Part shown: one piece after another, positions 9,873-20,100 of the stretch | Layout of the letters: each line of letters begins with the position of its first letter | How positions within the stretch are numbered: position 1 is the stretch's first letter | Source of the DNA: Xenorhabdus griffiniae | GTDB lineage: Bacteria > Pseudomonadota > Gammaproteobacteria > Enterobacterales > Enterobacteriaceae | Assembly (NCBI RefSeq): GCF_001028135.1 | Contig: NZ_LDNM01000028.1 | Location: forward strand, 1-64,000 | Reading direction: 5' to 3' | Length of the DNA: 64,000 nucleotides | Position numbers and translations under genes: made by a program | Notes under the pieces: model-generated | Database searches by the model: none | What the model was told of the DNA's origin: nothing | What the model saw: only the letters and a program-made list of their open reading frames with translations

Positions 9873-10994
9873 CTACTCATCAAGCTGAGTGATGCCGATT
9901 CGGTTCTTAACATCGAGGATAGCGGCCTTCGCCCGAATTTTCGCCTCAAGTTGATCAATCAAGTTGTTATTGTCAAAACGCTCTTTTTGACGAATGCCAT
10001 CTTCATAAAAGCCGCTTTTTGTTTTCGCCCCCGTTACGCCAAGCGTTGAAACTTCTGCTTCTCCCGGACCATTCACGACACAGCCAATGATAGAAACATC
10101 CATCGGGGTGACTAAGTCTTCAAGACGCTGCTCAAGGGCATTAACCGTACCGATAACGTCAAATTCCTGGCGTGAACACGTTGGACAGGCAATGAAATTA
10201 ATCCCCCGTGAACGAATACGCAATGCTTTCAGAATATCAAAACCGACTTTAACTTCTTCCACGGGATCTGCGGCCAACGAAATACGCAGTGTATCGCCAA
10301 TTCCTTCTGACAACAAAATACCAAGGCCAATTGAAGATTTCACCGCACCCGCACGGGCTCCACCTGCTTCCGTAATACCCAAATGCAGCGGTTGATCAAT
10401 TTTTTGTGCCAGTAAACGGTATGCCCCAACCGCCAGAAAAACGTCAGAGGCCTTAACGCTCACTTTAAATTGGTCGAAGTTCAGGCGATCAAGAATATCC
10501 ACATGACGCATTGCCGATTCAACCAACGCTTCTGGTGTGGGTTCACCATATTTTTCCTGTAGATCTTTTTCCAGTGATCCACCATTAACCCCAATGCGAA
10601 TTGGAATATTATTGTGGCGGGCGCAATCCACAACCTGACGAATACGATCTTCATTACCAATATTGCCAGGATTGATGCGCAGACAGTCAACACCATATTC
10701 CGCAACTTTCAGGGCTATGCGGTAATCGAAATGAATATCGGCAACAAGAGGGACATTGACTTGCTGTTTGATGGACTTGAACGCTTCGGCTGCATCCATT
10801 GTTGGAACAGACACCCGAACGATATCAACACCTACACGCTCTAACGCGTTAATTTGATTGACTGTTGCTTCAACATCAGTTGTTCGTGTGTTAGTCATTG
10901 ATTGCACTGCAATCGGTGCGCCATTCCCGATAGGCACATTACCGACATAAATCCGTGTAGACTGACGTCTTTTTATCGGTGATTCAATATGCAT
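9873..10994 (-). CDS. ispG: 4-hydroxy-3-methylbut-2-enyl diphosphate synthase (flavodoxin)
   Basis: IspG (GcpE) converts methylerythritol cyclodiphosphate to HMBPP in the MEP isoprenoid pathway, using a [4Fe-4S] cluster. The 373-residue protein has an N-terminal TIM-barrel and a C-terminal cluster domain with the ligands visible in [11 protein letters not shown] (two Cys) and in [11 protein letters not shown] (third Cys). Length matches E. coli (372). It sits between rodZ and hisS with about 100 bases on each side. Confidence 0.98.
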   Translation of the reverse strand: MHIESPIKRRQSTRIYVGNVPIGNGAPIAVQSMTNTRTTDVEATVNQINALERVGVDIVRVSVPTMDAAEAFKSIKQQVNVPLVADIHFDYRIALKVAEYGVDCLRINPGNIGNEDRIRQVVDCARHNNIPIRIGVNGGSLEKDLQEKYGEPTPEALVESAMRHVDILDRLNFDQFKVSVKASDVFLAVGAYRLLAQKIDQPLHLGITEAGGARAGAVKSSIGLGILLSEGIGDTLRISLAADPVEEVKVGFDILKALRIRSRGINFIACPTCSRQEFDVIGTVNALEQRLEDLVTPMDVSIIGCVVNGPGEAEVSTLGVTGAKTKSGFYEDGIRQKERFDNNNLIDQLEAKIRAKAAILDVKNRIGITQLDE

Positions 10995-11085
10995 TTTTAC
11001 ATTACTCCCCTACATCCCTGTATTTTTGTTTATAAGAATGACAACTATGCTGTGGTGAATAATTTGGCCAAAACAGTTAAGGCAT

Positions 11086-12036
11086 TTATTTCAGAGTCAG
11101 TTTAGCCGTGACGCCTTTCTTCACGAAGGAACTTAGATCCACGGGTTTTCCCTGAAACTGAACCTTAACCTTAGCGGGGGCGCCAATATTCACCAAATAA
11201 GGTAAATTACCGGAAAGTTTCAGGCTATCCCCTTTCTTTTTTATGCCACTAAACAACACTTTACCTTTAGCATCTTCGACTGCTAGCCAACATTCACCGC
11301 TGAAATCTATCACTAATTCACCGTTGTTCGCCGTGCTGATACTATTTACATCAGTCGATGAGGGACTCACAACAGCACTATTTATCTCTGCATTGGCAGC
11401 AGTAGCCGTATTTTCTGGTATTGCATTGGTTGCAGGCTGATTGGTTGCTGTGGATACCGGCGCACTGGAAGATATGGGAGCATTGCTGTTTACTTCTGTG
11501 CCATTTGCCTCTGCCAACAATGTTTTTTCCTGGAAAACATCAGATTGAGCATTAGTTTCAGAACCTGTTACCTGATTATTCTGGGCATTTGATTGTGTGG
11601 ACATTGAAGACAGTTCTGTTTGTTGTACTTTATAGTTCTGCCACCACCACAGGAATGTCATTCCCAACAACACAACAATAACAGCCCATGTTATTTTCAT
11701 TAACCAACCGTCGCGTTTCTTGCGTTTTTTCCCCGCTGAAAAACTTTGCATGGGGGCCGTTTTTATGTCCCTGGAAGGTATCTGTTTATCCAGGGTACTC
11801 AAGATTTCAGTTTCAGGCACCTGAACCAATTTTGCATAGGCGCGAATATATCCACGAAGGAATGTTGGTGAAATATTTGACGAGATATTATCTTCTTCAA
11901 TATCACGAACAGTGGACAGTTTAAGACACAAGCGATCTGCCACAGTTTGCTGAGAAAGCTCATGTTTTTCACGAGCCTGACGCAAAATCTGACCTGTTGT
12001 CAGATTGGCTTCTTCTGGATAAGTTTCAGTCTTCAT
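11086..12036 (-). CDS. rodZ: Cytoskeletal protein RodZ
   Basis: RodZ links the MreB cytoskeleton to the elongation machinery and maintains rod shape. From ATG 12036 it has 316 residues: a cytoplasmic helix-turn-helix domain (LSQQTVADRLCLKLSTVRDIEED), a basic juxtamembrane patch (KKRKKRDGWL), one membrane helix (WAVIVVLLGMTFLWWW), a long Ser/Thr/Asn/Ala-rich periplasmic linker, and a C-terminal beta domain ending in RLTLK-like TAKLTLK. The frame stays open to 12126, but the extra 30 residues have no counterpart in E. coli RodZ, whose N-terminus aligns with MKTETYPEEANLTTG. No strong ribosome-binding site is visible at either start. Confidence 0.92.
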   Translation of the reverse strand: MKTETYPEEANLTTGQILRQAREKHELSQQTVADRLCLKLSTVRDIEEDNISSNISPTFLRGYIRAYAKLVQVPETEILSTLDKQIPSRDIKTAPMQSFSAGKKRKKRDGWLMKITWAVIVVLLGMTFLWWWQNYKVQQTELSSMSTQSNAQNNQVTGSETNAQSDVFQEKTLLAEANGTEVNSNAPISSSAPVSTATNQPATNAIPENTATAANAEINSAVVSPSSTDVNSISTANNGELVIDFSGECWLAVEDAKGKVLFSGIKKKGDSLKLSGNLPYLVNIGAPAKVKVQFQGKPVDLSSFVKKGVTAKLTLK

Positions 12037-12152
12037 TAGCAAGGGATACTGGTACTGTTCTGGGTTAAAGAATTTACACAAATTAAATGAACAGAACATA
12101 TCATTTAATTTGTGTAGCGAAATCATCTAAATACTGCGTTGGACACAGAAAA

Positions 12153-12572
12153 TCATTTATCACAGCGATAATGGCCTGTGTTACTTTTCATACTTTTCAT
12201 GATCAACTGTTCAGCCTTTTCATACTGCTTTTGCTCACAAAGAAAAATATGGTAGTGATGTACTACGGTATCACTTTCAGCCGCATACTGCATAGCCATT
12301 CTATAATGCTGACTGGCGGTTTCCGGGCGACCTGCATATTGTTCATGCCGTGCCATGCCTAAATGTGCCTCTGAATGATGAGGTTCCGCCAGCAGAATTT
12401 TTTGAAAATGATATTTAGCGGCCGATAAATTTCGTTCCGTCAAATAAGCTTTCCCTAGCTGCAATCGTGTATCTATGGCAACAACCTGATGAGCGCGATG
12501 CGTTGATTGTTCCACACACCCCGTTAACAGGCCAAAACAAACTATAGACCAAATTATTGATTTCCGTATCAT
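12153..12572 (-). CDS. Shortened PilW/PilF-type TPR lipoprotein
   Basis: A 139-residue lipoprotein with signal peptide and lipobox LLTGC (Cys19), followed by TPR-like repeats (LQLGKAYLTERNLSAAKYHF, AHLGMARHEQYAGRPETASQHY, VVHHYHIFLCEQKQYEKAEQL). Position between rodZ and rlmN and the sequence type match PilW/PilF, the type IV pilus biogenesis lipoprotein, which binds the outer-membrane secretin. Family members are usually about 240-250 residues with more TPR units; this one stops about 100 residues early and only 26 bases separate it from the extended rodZ frame. It may be a decaying gene or a short functional adaptor. Annotation as PilW rests on context and TPR pattern. Confidence 0.7.
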   Translation of the reverse strand: MIRKSIIWSIVCFGLLTGCVEQSTHRAHQVVAIDTRLQLGKAYLTERNLSAAKYHFQKILLAEPHHSEAHLGMARHEQYAGRPETASQHYRMAMQYAAESDTVVHHYHIFLCEQKQYEKAEQLIMKSMKSNTGHYRCDK

Positions 12573-12643
12573 ACCATCTTCATTTATAAGGATATGTTAA
12601 AATTTGCCAAATTTTCGGCCATTAATCGATATTAAACAAAAAA

Positions 12644-13822
12644 TTAGACTGTTTTTACCTGAATAGGTTCACCTGCAAGACGTTTTTTCATGGTTCGCTT
12701 GGTTCTGTCAATGACATCACCGGCAAGCTGCCCACATGCTGCATCAATATCATCTCCCCTCGTTTTACGCACGATGGTTGTAAAACCGTATCCCATCAGG
12801 ACTTTAGCAAAACGATCGATGCGGCTGTTTGAGCTGCGTCCATAAGGTGCCCCCGGGAACGGGTTCCACGGGATCAGGTTGATCTTGCTGGGAGTATCTT
12901 TCAGGCATTCGGCCAACTGATGGGCCTGCTCAACGCTGTCGTTGACATGATCAAGCATCACATACTCCACCGTAACCCGCCCCTGATTAGCATTGGATCT
13001 TGTCAGGTAACGACGTACTCCTGCCAGAAACTCTTCAATATTGTACTTACGGTTAATAGGCACAATTTCGTCACGAATATCATCAGTGGGTGCATGCAAA
13101 GAAATGGCCAGTGCAACATCGATCATATCCCCCAGTTTATCCAGTGCAGGGACAACACCAGACGTTGACAATGTCACACGACGTTTCGACAGACCGAAGC
13201 CGAAGTCATCCATCATAATTTCCATTGCTGGCACGACATTATTCAAATTAAGCAGTGGTTCTCCCATTCCCATCATCACGACGTTGGTAATGGGACGACG
13301 ACCACTGGATTTCAATGATCCTATAATCTTGGCGGCGCGCCAGACCTGACCAATAATCTCGGAAACTCGCAGATTGCGGTTAAAGCCCTGTTGAGCCGTA
13401 GAACAAAATTTACACTCTAAAGCACATCCCACCTGAGATGAAACACACAGTGTCGCGCGATCATCTTCTGGGATATAAACCGTTTCAACCTGTTGATCAC
13501 CGACAGTAATCGCCCATTTGATAGTGCCATCAGCAGAGCGTTGCTCTTCGGCAACTTCGGGTGCTTTGATTTCAGCAACTTGTTGCAATTTTGCCCTGAG
13601 CACTTTGTTAATATCGGTCATCTGCTCAAAATCGTCATAGCAATAATGGTAAATCCATTTCATGACCTGATCGGCACGAAAAGGCTTCTCTCCCATATCG
13701 ACAAAAAATTGACGCATTTGTTTACGGTTAAGGTCGAGAAAATTGACTTTACCGTTTTTCTTTTCAGGTGTGACAGATACGGCGGAAGTTGCAAGTGGTA
13801 CGGTTTCGTTAAGTTGGGACAT
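12644..13822 (-). CDS. rlmN: Dual-specificity 23S rRNA/tRNA (adenine-C2)-methyltransferase
   Basis: RlmN is a radical-SAM enzyme that methylates C2 of A2503 in 23S rRNA and A37 of several tRNAs. The 392-residue sequence holds the cluster motif [14 protein letters not shown] (CX3CX2C), the SAM-binding GMGEPLLN, and a C-terminal catalytic cysteine region (DIDAACGQL). An N-terminal helical domain binds RNA. E. coli RlmN has 384 residues; the extra length is an N-terminal tail. It lies downstream of ndk, separated by a strong terminator. Confidence 0.97.
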   Translation of the reverse strand: MSQLNETVPLATSAVSVTPEKKNGKVNFLDLNRKQMRQFFVDMGEKPFRADQVMKWIYHYCYDDFEQMTDINKVLRAKLQQVAEIKAPEVAEEQRSADGTIKWAITVGDQQVETVYIPEDDRATLCVSSQVGCALECKFCSTAQQGFNRNLRVSEIIGQVWRAAKIIGSLKSSGRRPITNVVMMGMGEPLLNLNNVVPAMEIMMDDFGFGLSKRRVTLSTSGVVPALDKLGDMIDVALAISLHAPTDDIRDEIVPINRKYNIEEFLAGVRRYLTRSNANQGRVTVEYVMLDHVNDSVEQAHQLAECLKDTPSKINLIPWNPFPGAPYGRSSNSRIDRFAKVLMGYGFTTIVRKTRGDDIDAACGQLAGDVIDRTKRTMKKRLAGEPIQVKTV

Positions 13823-13966
13823 TGTTACATCGCCTCGTTGTTACACTTTCGGCTCTATGCTGATCTGATTTCAGCATTAAGTTTTCATGCGGTGACTGCC
13901 AATTCAATGATCATTCTCTCTTTTAATCAGAGCCATATTGAATGGACATTGAAATAAAATAATAAA

Positions 13967-13994
13967 CGCCCCGCTGAACCAAATCAGTGGGGCG
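13967..13994 (-). terminator. Terminator after ndk
   Basis: On the minus strand an 11-bp stem (CGCCCCACTGA with TCAGCGGGGCG) is followed by TTTATTATTTTATTT. It lies 50 bases past the ndk stop. Confidence 0.85.
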
Positions 13995-14043
13995 CATCAT
14001 TGTACAAACTTTACTGTTTATATGCTACATGCAGCGAAAAACG

Positions 14044-14472
14044 TTAGCAGCGAGGGAAAATTTCATCATCACTGAAAAAATAAGCAATTTCGCGGTTTGC
14101 AGATTCAATCGAGTCTGAACCGTGAACGGCATTTTCAGTAAAGCTGTCTGCATAATCTGCACGCAGAGTACCTGCCAAAGCATTATCAGGATTAGTCGCA
14201 CCCATCAGATCGCGATGACGTTGAACGGCATTTTCACCTTCCAGAACCTGTACCATTATTGGGCCAGAGGTCATGAATTCCACCAGACCATCAAAGAAAG
14301 GACGGCCTTTGTGTTCAGCATAAAAACCTTCCGCTTGTTCGCGAGTTAAATGTAGCATTTTGGCCGCGATGATTTTAAATCCTGCACTTTCAAAACGGGC
14401 ATAGATAGAACCGATAACATCTTTCTTCACGGCATTGGGTTTAATAATGGAAAAAGTACGTTCAATTGTCAT
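14044..14472 (-). CDS. ndk: Nucleoside diphosphate kinase
   Basis: Ndk transfers the gamma-phosphate from ATP to nucleoside diphosphates through a phosphohistidine. The 142-residue protein has the N-terminal [12 protein letters not shown] motif and the active-site histidine in [12 protein letters not shown] (about residue 117). Length equals E. coli Ndk (143). It is transcribed away from pbpC, which lies 295 bases upstream; that gap contains palindromic repeat copy 2. Confidence 0.98.
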   Translation of the reverse strand: MTIERTFSIIKPNAVKKDVIGSIYARFESAGFKIIAAKMLHLTREQAEGFYAEHKGRPFFDGLVEFMTSGPIMVQVLEGENAVQRHRDLMGATNPDNALAGTLRADYADSFTENAVHGSDSIESANREIAYFFSDDEIFPRC

Positions 14473-14676
14473 TGAGTAACCTCTTTGGCACTTTCAGCGA
14501 TGATTCATTTTAATTTTTATGCCCCAGAGGGGCAACTCTACCCTGAATCTGACAGGGATAAAATAGGCGTTGATTATAGGAGGAGAGTTTCGGCTTGCCT
14601 ACAAAAAACATAACATTTCATTAAGACTTTCTTAGCGAAAATATCATTTTTTAGCATAAATCACATTTCCGCTTAT

Positions 14677-14730
14677 ATTTCCCCGCTGTGCAGGGAAATG
14701 TAACACGCATCTTGACGTTGGAGGGACATA
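14677..14730 (+). repeat. Palindromic intergenic repeat, copy 2
   Basis: A hairpin TTTCCCCGC..GCAGGGAAA (about 14678-14699) is followed by the arm TGTAACACGCATCTTGACGT. It matches copy 1 in order and orientation and copy 3 in reverse. It lies between ndk and pbpC. Confidence 0.7.
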
Positions 14731-14767
14731 TCTTGTTTACTTTCATCAGAGACTATAAATTTTCCTG

Positions 14768-17101
14768 TTACTTCAGCACAAAATTGATTGCGCTAACCTG
14801 CCCCCCCAAATCTAAAACACTAAGTTGGTATTTTCCTGATTGTGATAACGTCTCGCTCCAGGGTTGATTATTTTCTGTCACGGCCACTTGTTCACCATTC
14901 AAAAACCACCATTGCTTGCCGCTGCCTCCTTGTGTTGTGAGCCGCAAATCCAGGCTTATTTTCCCTGGAATACGCTTCAACACCTCTCCTTCCCGTACAC
15001 CAATAATCAATAATGGTGCTACCTCCGTTTTTATGGGCGGACATTGTGGATTAATAAGAGGCAGCCGATTTGCCCGGCGCTCTCTAGCCGGTAGCCAGGC
15101 TTCCAGTGAGATTGGCCATAAGCTTATGGTTTCAGGATGAGCATCCGAGCAATCAGGAGCAACACGCAAGCCATACTTATCTAACCAAATCGGCTCGTTA
15201 ATGCCTGAAATACCTTCCTGCTCTATAGCGGAGAGTGTCGGGGGAATAGTATTATCCAAAATCCAGCTTAAGCGCTGTTGCCGGCAGTTATTACTGCCCT
15301 GAGGCAGGACAGTACCACTCGGCCAGCAAATGGTTGCCTGAGTGACGCGGGCAGGGCGGGGATCAACAGGAATGTGCATTGGACTATAACGCAAGCTCTC
15401 CATTAATAAGTTATTGATTTGGTTCATGATCGGTATCGCCGTAGCATACCCAGACTGACCAATAACCGGCGTTCCATCGGGTCGGCCGACCCAAACCCCG
15501 AAGGTATAACGAGCGTTCAGGCCAATTGCCCATGCATCCCGATAGCCATAACTTGTGCCTGTTTTCCATGCCAGCGGAACACGGGCAGGCAGAATATCAT
15601 CAGGCTGAGGACGTCCCTCACCGGCCATAATTCTTCTGACAATCCAGGCTGCCCCGGCAGAGAACAATTGCCTGTCCCGTATTTTTTGTTGCGGTGTAAA
15701 GCGCAGTGGAGATACTTTTCCCTGACGGGCAAAGGCACTGTAAACCGAGACCAATTCGTCCATTCGAGCAGCTGTCCCTCCCAAGATAAGGGATAAGTTG
15801 GGTTCACTGCCCAACGGGAAACGTAATTTCATTCCTACATTGCGTAAATTAGCCGTGAATCGCTTCGAACCATAGGCTTCAAGAAGCTGTACAGCGGGTA
15901 AATTGAGCGATCTTACCAATGCCTCACTGGCACTCACCGGCCCGTTGAATCCACGGTCAAAATTACCCGGTCGATAATCATTAAAACGACGGGGAACATC
16001 CTGCAATAAAGACTCTGCGTGAATTAATCCATCATCCAACGCCATAGCATATAAAAAAGGTTTCAGTGTCGAGCCGGGTGAACGCCATGCACCGACCATA
16101 TCCACATGCCCAAAGCGACTGTTATCCTGAAAATCGGCGGAACCAATATAGGCTTTAACAGACATATCGGTGTGATCCACCACTAATACGCCAATTGAAG
16201 TTTTGCCCGCCAACTGATATTTCCAGTTAAGCACCATATCTTCTAATTGGCGTTGCAAACCGATATCAATGGTCGTTTGGATCACTTCCGCCTGATTTTC
16301 ATTTGCCATTCGCCTCGCCAATAATGGCGCCAGATGAGGGATCTGACGTGGAGCCAGCCAGATATTTTCTTCCTTAATATCAGCCACTTTCTTCTCTGAC
16401 CAAACATGATATCGCGCCAATCGCTGCAATACTTTGTCACGCGCGGCTTGTGCCCGTTCCGGGTAACGATCAGGCCGTAATCGGCTGGGCGCTTGTGGTA
16501 AGACAGCCAATAATGCCGCTTCTCCGGCTGAAAGTTCTGACGGTGATTTCCCCAAATAAGCCCAACTTGCCGCCCCTACCCCCTGTAATGTTCCACCAAA
16601 TGGCGCACGGTTCAGGTACATCACCAAAATTTCATCTTTTGAATAGTGCCATTCCAGTTGCAATGTGCGCCAAAGTTGTTTGAATTTTCCGGTAAGGGTT
16701 CGTGAGTGTGGCTCAATCAGTCGGGCGACTTGCATGGAAATAGTACTGCCCCCTGACACTATTTTTCCTGCACGAAAGTCTTGCCATGCTGCCCGCAAAA
16801 GAGAGATTGGGTTGATGCCCGGATGCTTATAAAACCAGCGATCTTCATAAGTCAGTAATGCCTGAAGGTATTCAGGAGAAACTTGATCTAATGTAACAGG
16901 GTAACGCCAGACTCCTTCGCGGTCAGCAAAACGCCATAACGGTGATCCATCAGCCCCCACGACTACTCGTGTCATTTTGACGTTATGTATTGGCAACGGC
17001 CAGATTTTATCTGCCAGCCACAGGACGGCGGGAAAAACGAATAAAATGACCAGAAACAGCGCCAAAATAATTTGATGCTTGCGAAAAGGTGATTTTCTCA
17101 T
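14768..17101 (-). CDS. pbpC: Penicillin-binding protein 1C
   Basis: PBP1C is a bifunctional inner-membrane peptidoglycan enzyme. The 777-residue protein has an N-terminal membrane anchor (IILALFLVILFVFPAVLWLA), a GT51 glycosyltransferase domain (SGGSTISMQVARL near residue 115), a transpeptidase domain with active-site serine in SPGSTLKP and KTGTSYGYRDAW, and a C-terminal BiPBP_C domain. As in E. coli it follows yfhM directly (57 bases), an arrangement suggesting that PBP1C repairs the wall while the macroglobulin traps proteases. Confidence 0.97.
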   Translation of the reverse strand: MRKSPFRKHQIILALFLVILFVFPAVLWLADKIWPLPIHNVKMTRVVVGADGSPLWRFADREGVWRYPVTLDQVSPEYLQALLTYEDRWFYKHPGINPISLLRAAWQDFRAGKIVSGGSTISMQVARLIEPHSRTLTGKFKQLWRTLQLEWHYSKDEILVMYLNRAPFGGTLQGVGAASWAYLGKSPSELSAGEAALLAVLPQAPSRLRPDRYPERAQAARDKVLQRLARYHVWSEKKVADIKEENIWLAPRQIPHLAPLLARRMANENQAEVIQTTIDIGLQRQLEDMVLNWKYQLAGKTSIGVLVVDHTDMSVKAYIGSADFQDNSRFGHVDMVGAWRSPGSTLKPFLYAMALDDGLIHAESLLQDVPRRFNDYRPGNFDRGFNGPVSASEALVRSLNLPAVQLLEAYGSKRFTANLRNVGMKLRFPLGSEPNLSLILGGTAARMDELVSVYSAFARQGKVSPLRFTPQQKIRDRQLFSAGAAWIVRRIMAGEGRPQPDDILPARVPLAWKTGTSYGYRDAWAIGLNARYTFGVWVGRPDGTPVIGQSGYATAIPIMNQINNLLMESLRYSPMHIPVDPRPARVTQATICWPSGTVLPQGSNNCRQQRLSWILDNTIPPTLSAIEQEGISGINEPIWLDKYGLRVAPDCSDAHPETISLWPISLEAWLPARERRANRLPLINPQCPPIKTEVAPLLIIGVREGEVLKRIPGKISLDLRLTTQGGSGKQWWFLNGEQVAVTENNQPWSETLSQSGKYQLSVLDLGGQVSAINFVLK

Positions 17102-17158
17102 TAAAGCCGTATCCGAAGTGAAACAGCCCCTACCTTCCGAAATAGGGGCAAACGATGA

Positions 17159-20100
17159 TTAGCGGACAACTTCCAGTCTTGAGTCTGTTTTACCCACCGC
17201 CCGCCAGTCAGGGACATACATGGATTCAACCTGTGGTGCCGGTACTTGATAAATACCAGGTGTAACCGCACGAGCCAAATACAGTAATGTCACTGGGGTA
17301 TAAGATGGCACAGCAACAGCGGCAACAAAACGATCATCGCGGTATTCGATATGGCGGATATCCGCATCCTGCATTTCTTCAACAGAATCGGTCAACCCCG
17401 TCGCACTTTCATCCAAACTGGCACTGCGGGTCGCCAGATTTTGATTCTCTATCTCTAATCCGGCGGGTAATAAATCAACAACCAATGCATCTGGCACTGG
17501 TTGGGTTGCGCTGATCTCCAGCCTCACGGCAACCATTTCACCACTTCTCATACGCTCGATAGAGGCAGGACGGCTTTCCAGATCAAGGTAAGTACGCTTA
17601 ATTTTCAGAACATTTGAGTAAGGGGCAGGAGTATTCAGTGGATACCCGACGATATTCAGGCGTGAATACAGGGTACTGTCGCCACGATTGCTGATATCCA
17701 CACCTTTTAAAAGCTGGCTTGCCGTTAACGTTTCGGTTAACGCACTGTCACGGTTAAGTGGTGGCGTTTGCTGATTAATTACCGCTCTCCACGGTTGTTC
17801 AGTCGCACTGATAAAGTAACGTCCGGCCAGATACAGCGAATTACTTTCCTGAGTTGAGAAATAACGGCGGCCTGACAACTCATTGGATAAGTTGAGCAGC
17901 TTCTCATCACGCTCTTTTTGCAACATCTTGTGCTCTGTCAACAGAGCAACAATCAGTGCGTTATCACGGATAACACTGCCATAGTCCCCCAGCCCATAAC
18001 CCGGTTTGCGGGGTTGATTAATTCCCAGATAAACAGCTTCATCACCCCGGGTATTATCTCCCATCATTTTCAGTGCGATACCCAATTGAACCAAAGATAA
18101 ACCGTTTTCAGCCTGCTTCCGACGTTCATAGAGTTGCCTCAACCCACTCAGCGGTGCTTTTTGCTGACCGGCCAGAACCAGACCAGCATAAGCCTGCACA
18201 GAAAATTGTGTCGCTAAACCTGAACCACTGTAACGATCACTGATGATGGTTCTGTCTTGTAGATAACGTAATAAACGGTTATTAGCTGCTTTCAGGGCAT
18301 CGACAGGAACGCTGTAACCCTGCTGGGTTGCACGGAACAGAAAATCTGTCGCATAAGCCGTCAGCCAAAACTCTTCATTACCATTACGGTTCCACAATGA
18401 AAAGCTGCCATCATAACGCTGCATACTGAGCAGATGGGTAATTCCCACCTCAATGGCCTTCCTGCGCTTTTCGTCACTTTGTGTATTAATACCCAGCTTT
18501 TTCAACTCAGCTTCATTGGAATAGAGTGATGGATAAAGCCCGCTCACTGTTTGTTCCAAACAGCCATAAGGATAAGCGTACAATTCACGAATATAACGGG
18601 CAATTTGCAATGGTGGCCGACTGGTCAGCAATAGCTGCCCTTCTGTTGTTTCTGGTGCCAGACCTGCAATGGCTGACGGGGGTAATTGCCAGCTTTGCCC
18701 TTGATGGATCACGTCAGAAAACGAGATTGTTTTGGCTGGATGAGCAGGACGAACACCGATTTTCCAACTATTTCTATATTGCGTCCGTTTTTCATCGGGC
18801 AGATCCAAGCCATTAATCTTCAAGAAAACTTCACCTTGCCCAAATCCATGCTCTGCTTTAACCGGAATTTGAATGGTTGAACGTTTCCCTTTTTCCAACA
18901 CGAGTTTTTTGCTCGTCACGCCCTGTAATTTAATTAATCCCTTCGCAGAGAAACTCAATGTCAGGGTTTGAGGCTGCTCTGTTAAGTTAGTGAGATCCAA
19001 CGACAATTGGGATTTATCGCCCCCTGCCATAAAACGAGGCAATGACATTTGCGTAATAACCGGTGCGGCGATAATAATTTTACGCTCACTGTGACCGAAT
19101 TTATCATTATTCCAGGCTTGAGCCATCAACCTAAGTTCTCCGTTGAAGTCAGGAATAGACAAGGTCACTTCGCCTTCACCATTGGCGTTCAGGGTGACGG
19201 GTTTAGCCTGCTCTGCGATAATTTTGACTACCGTTAGCGGCTTTTTACCCCCTCGTTCCAGATCATCATTACTACCATCTCCTCCAAAGCGTAGATTGGC
19301 CTGTCGTCCCTCGGCTTCAATCAGATGACCATAAACATCATATTGATCAACGCCATAACGTTTACGACCAAAGAATGCTTCATAAGGATCGGGGGTCTTA
19401 AAGTCTGTAATGCTTAACACGCCTGTATCTACGGCTGAAAGCAGAACATTAACCTGTTGCGGCAGTTGTTGCCCTTGTTGAGGCGTTACTTTGATTTTAA
19501 CTTTGAGATCCTGATTTGGACGCATCTTATCGGGTGCATTTAAGGCTACGTTTAATTTACGTCCTTCATCCATCAGAGGTATGTGCAATACACCGATTGC
19601 CCGCTTAGGTGTTGCCTGACGGGATTTATCACCGGGACGCACAACAACGGCAGTGAGATACAGATCATGACGGGCCCATGCCTGATTCATTGGAATTTCA
19701 ATATCCAGCCCTTTTTCCGGGACGTCTATCTTTTGCCACCATAATGGCCCATCACTAGATTCCACCAGCAAATAACCTTTACCTTGTTGTGGTGCAACCA
19801 AACGCACTTGCATTTTTTCGCCTGGTTTATAGGCAGGTTTATCCAATGACAATTTAACCTGATCCGGACGTACAGCCCCCGTCCCTCCGGTATTATCTTG
19901 CCATGAATAACCCGCCCAGAAATTCAGGCTGGTAACGAGCTGATTTTGAGGGTTAACAACTTCAATACGATAAGACCCAAAATCCACAGGGAAACTGACT
20001 TTAGCTGTTCCATTTTCCGCAATCTGGATATGTTCATCGTCCATAACCAAATCTTTCTGGTCATAATCCGAGTTCCAACCGGTATCGTCTGACCAACGCC

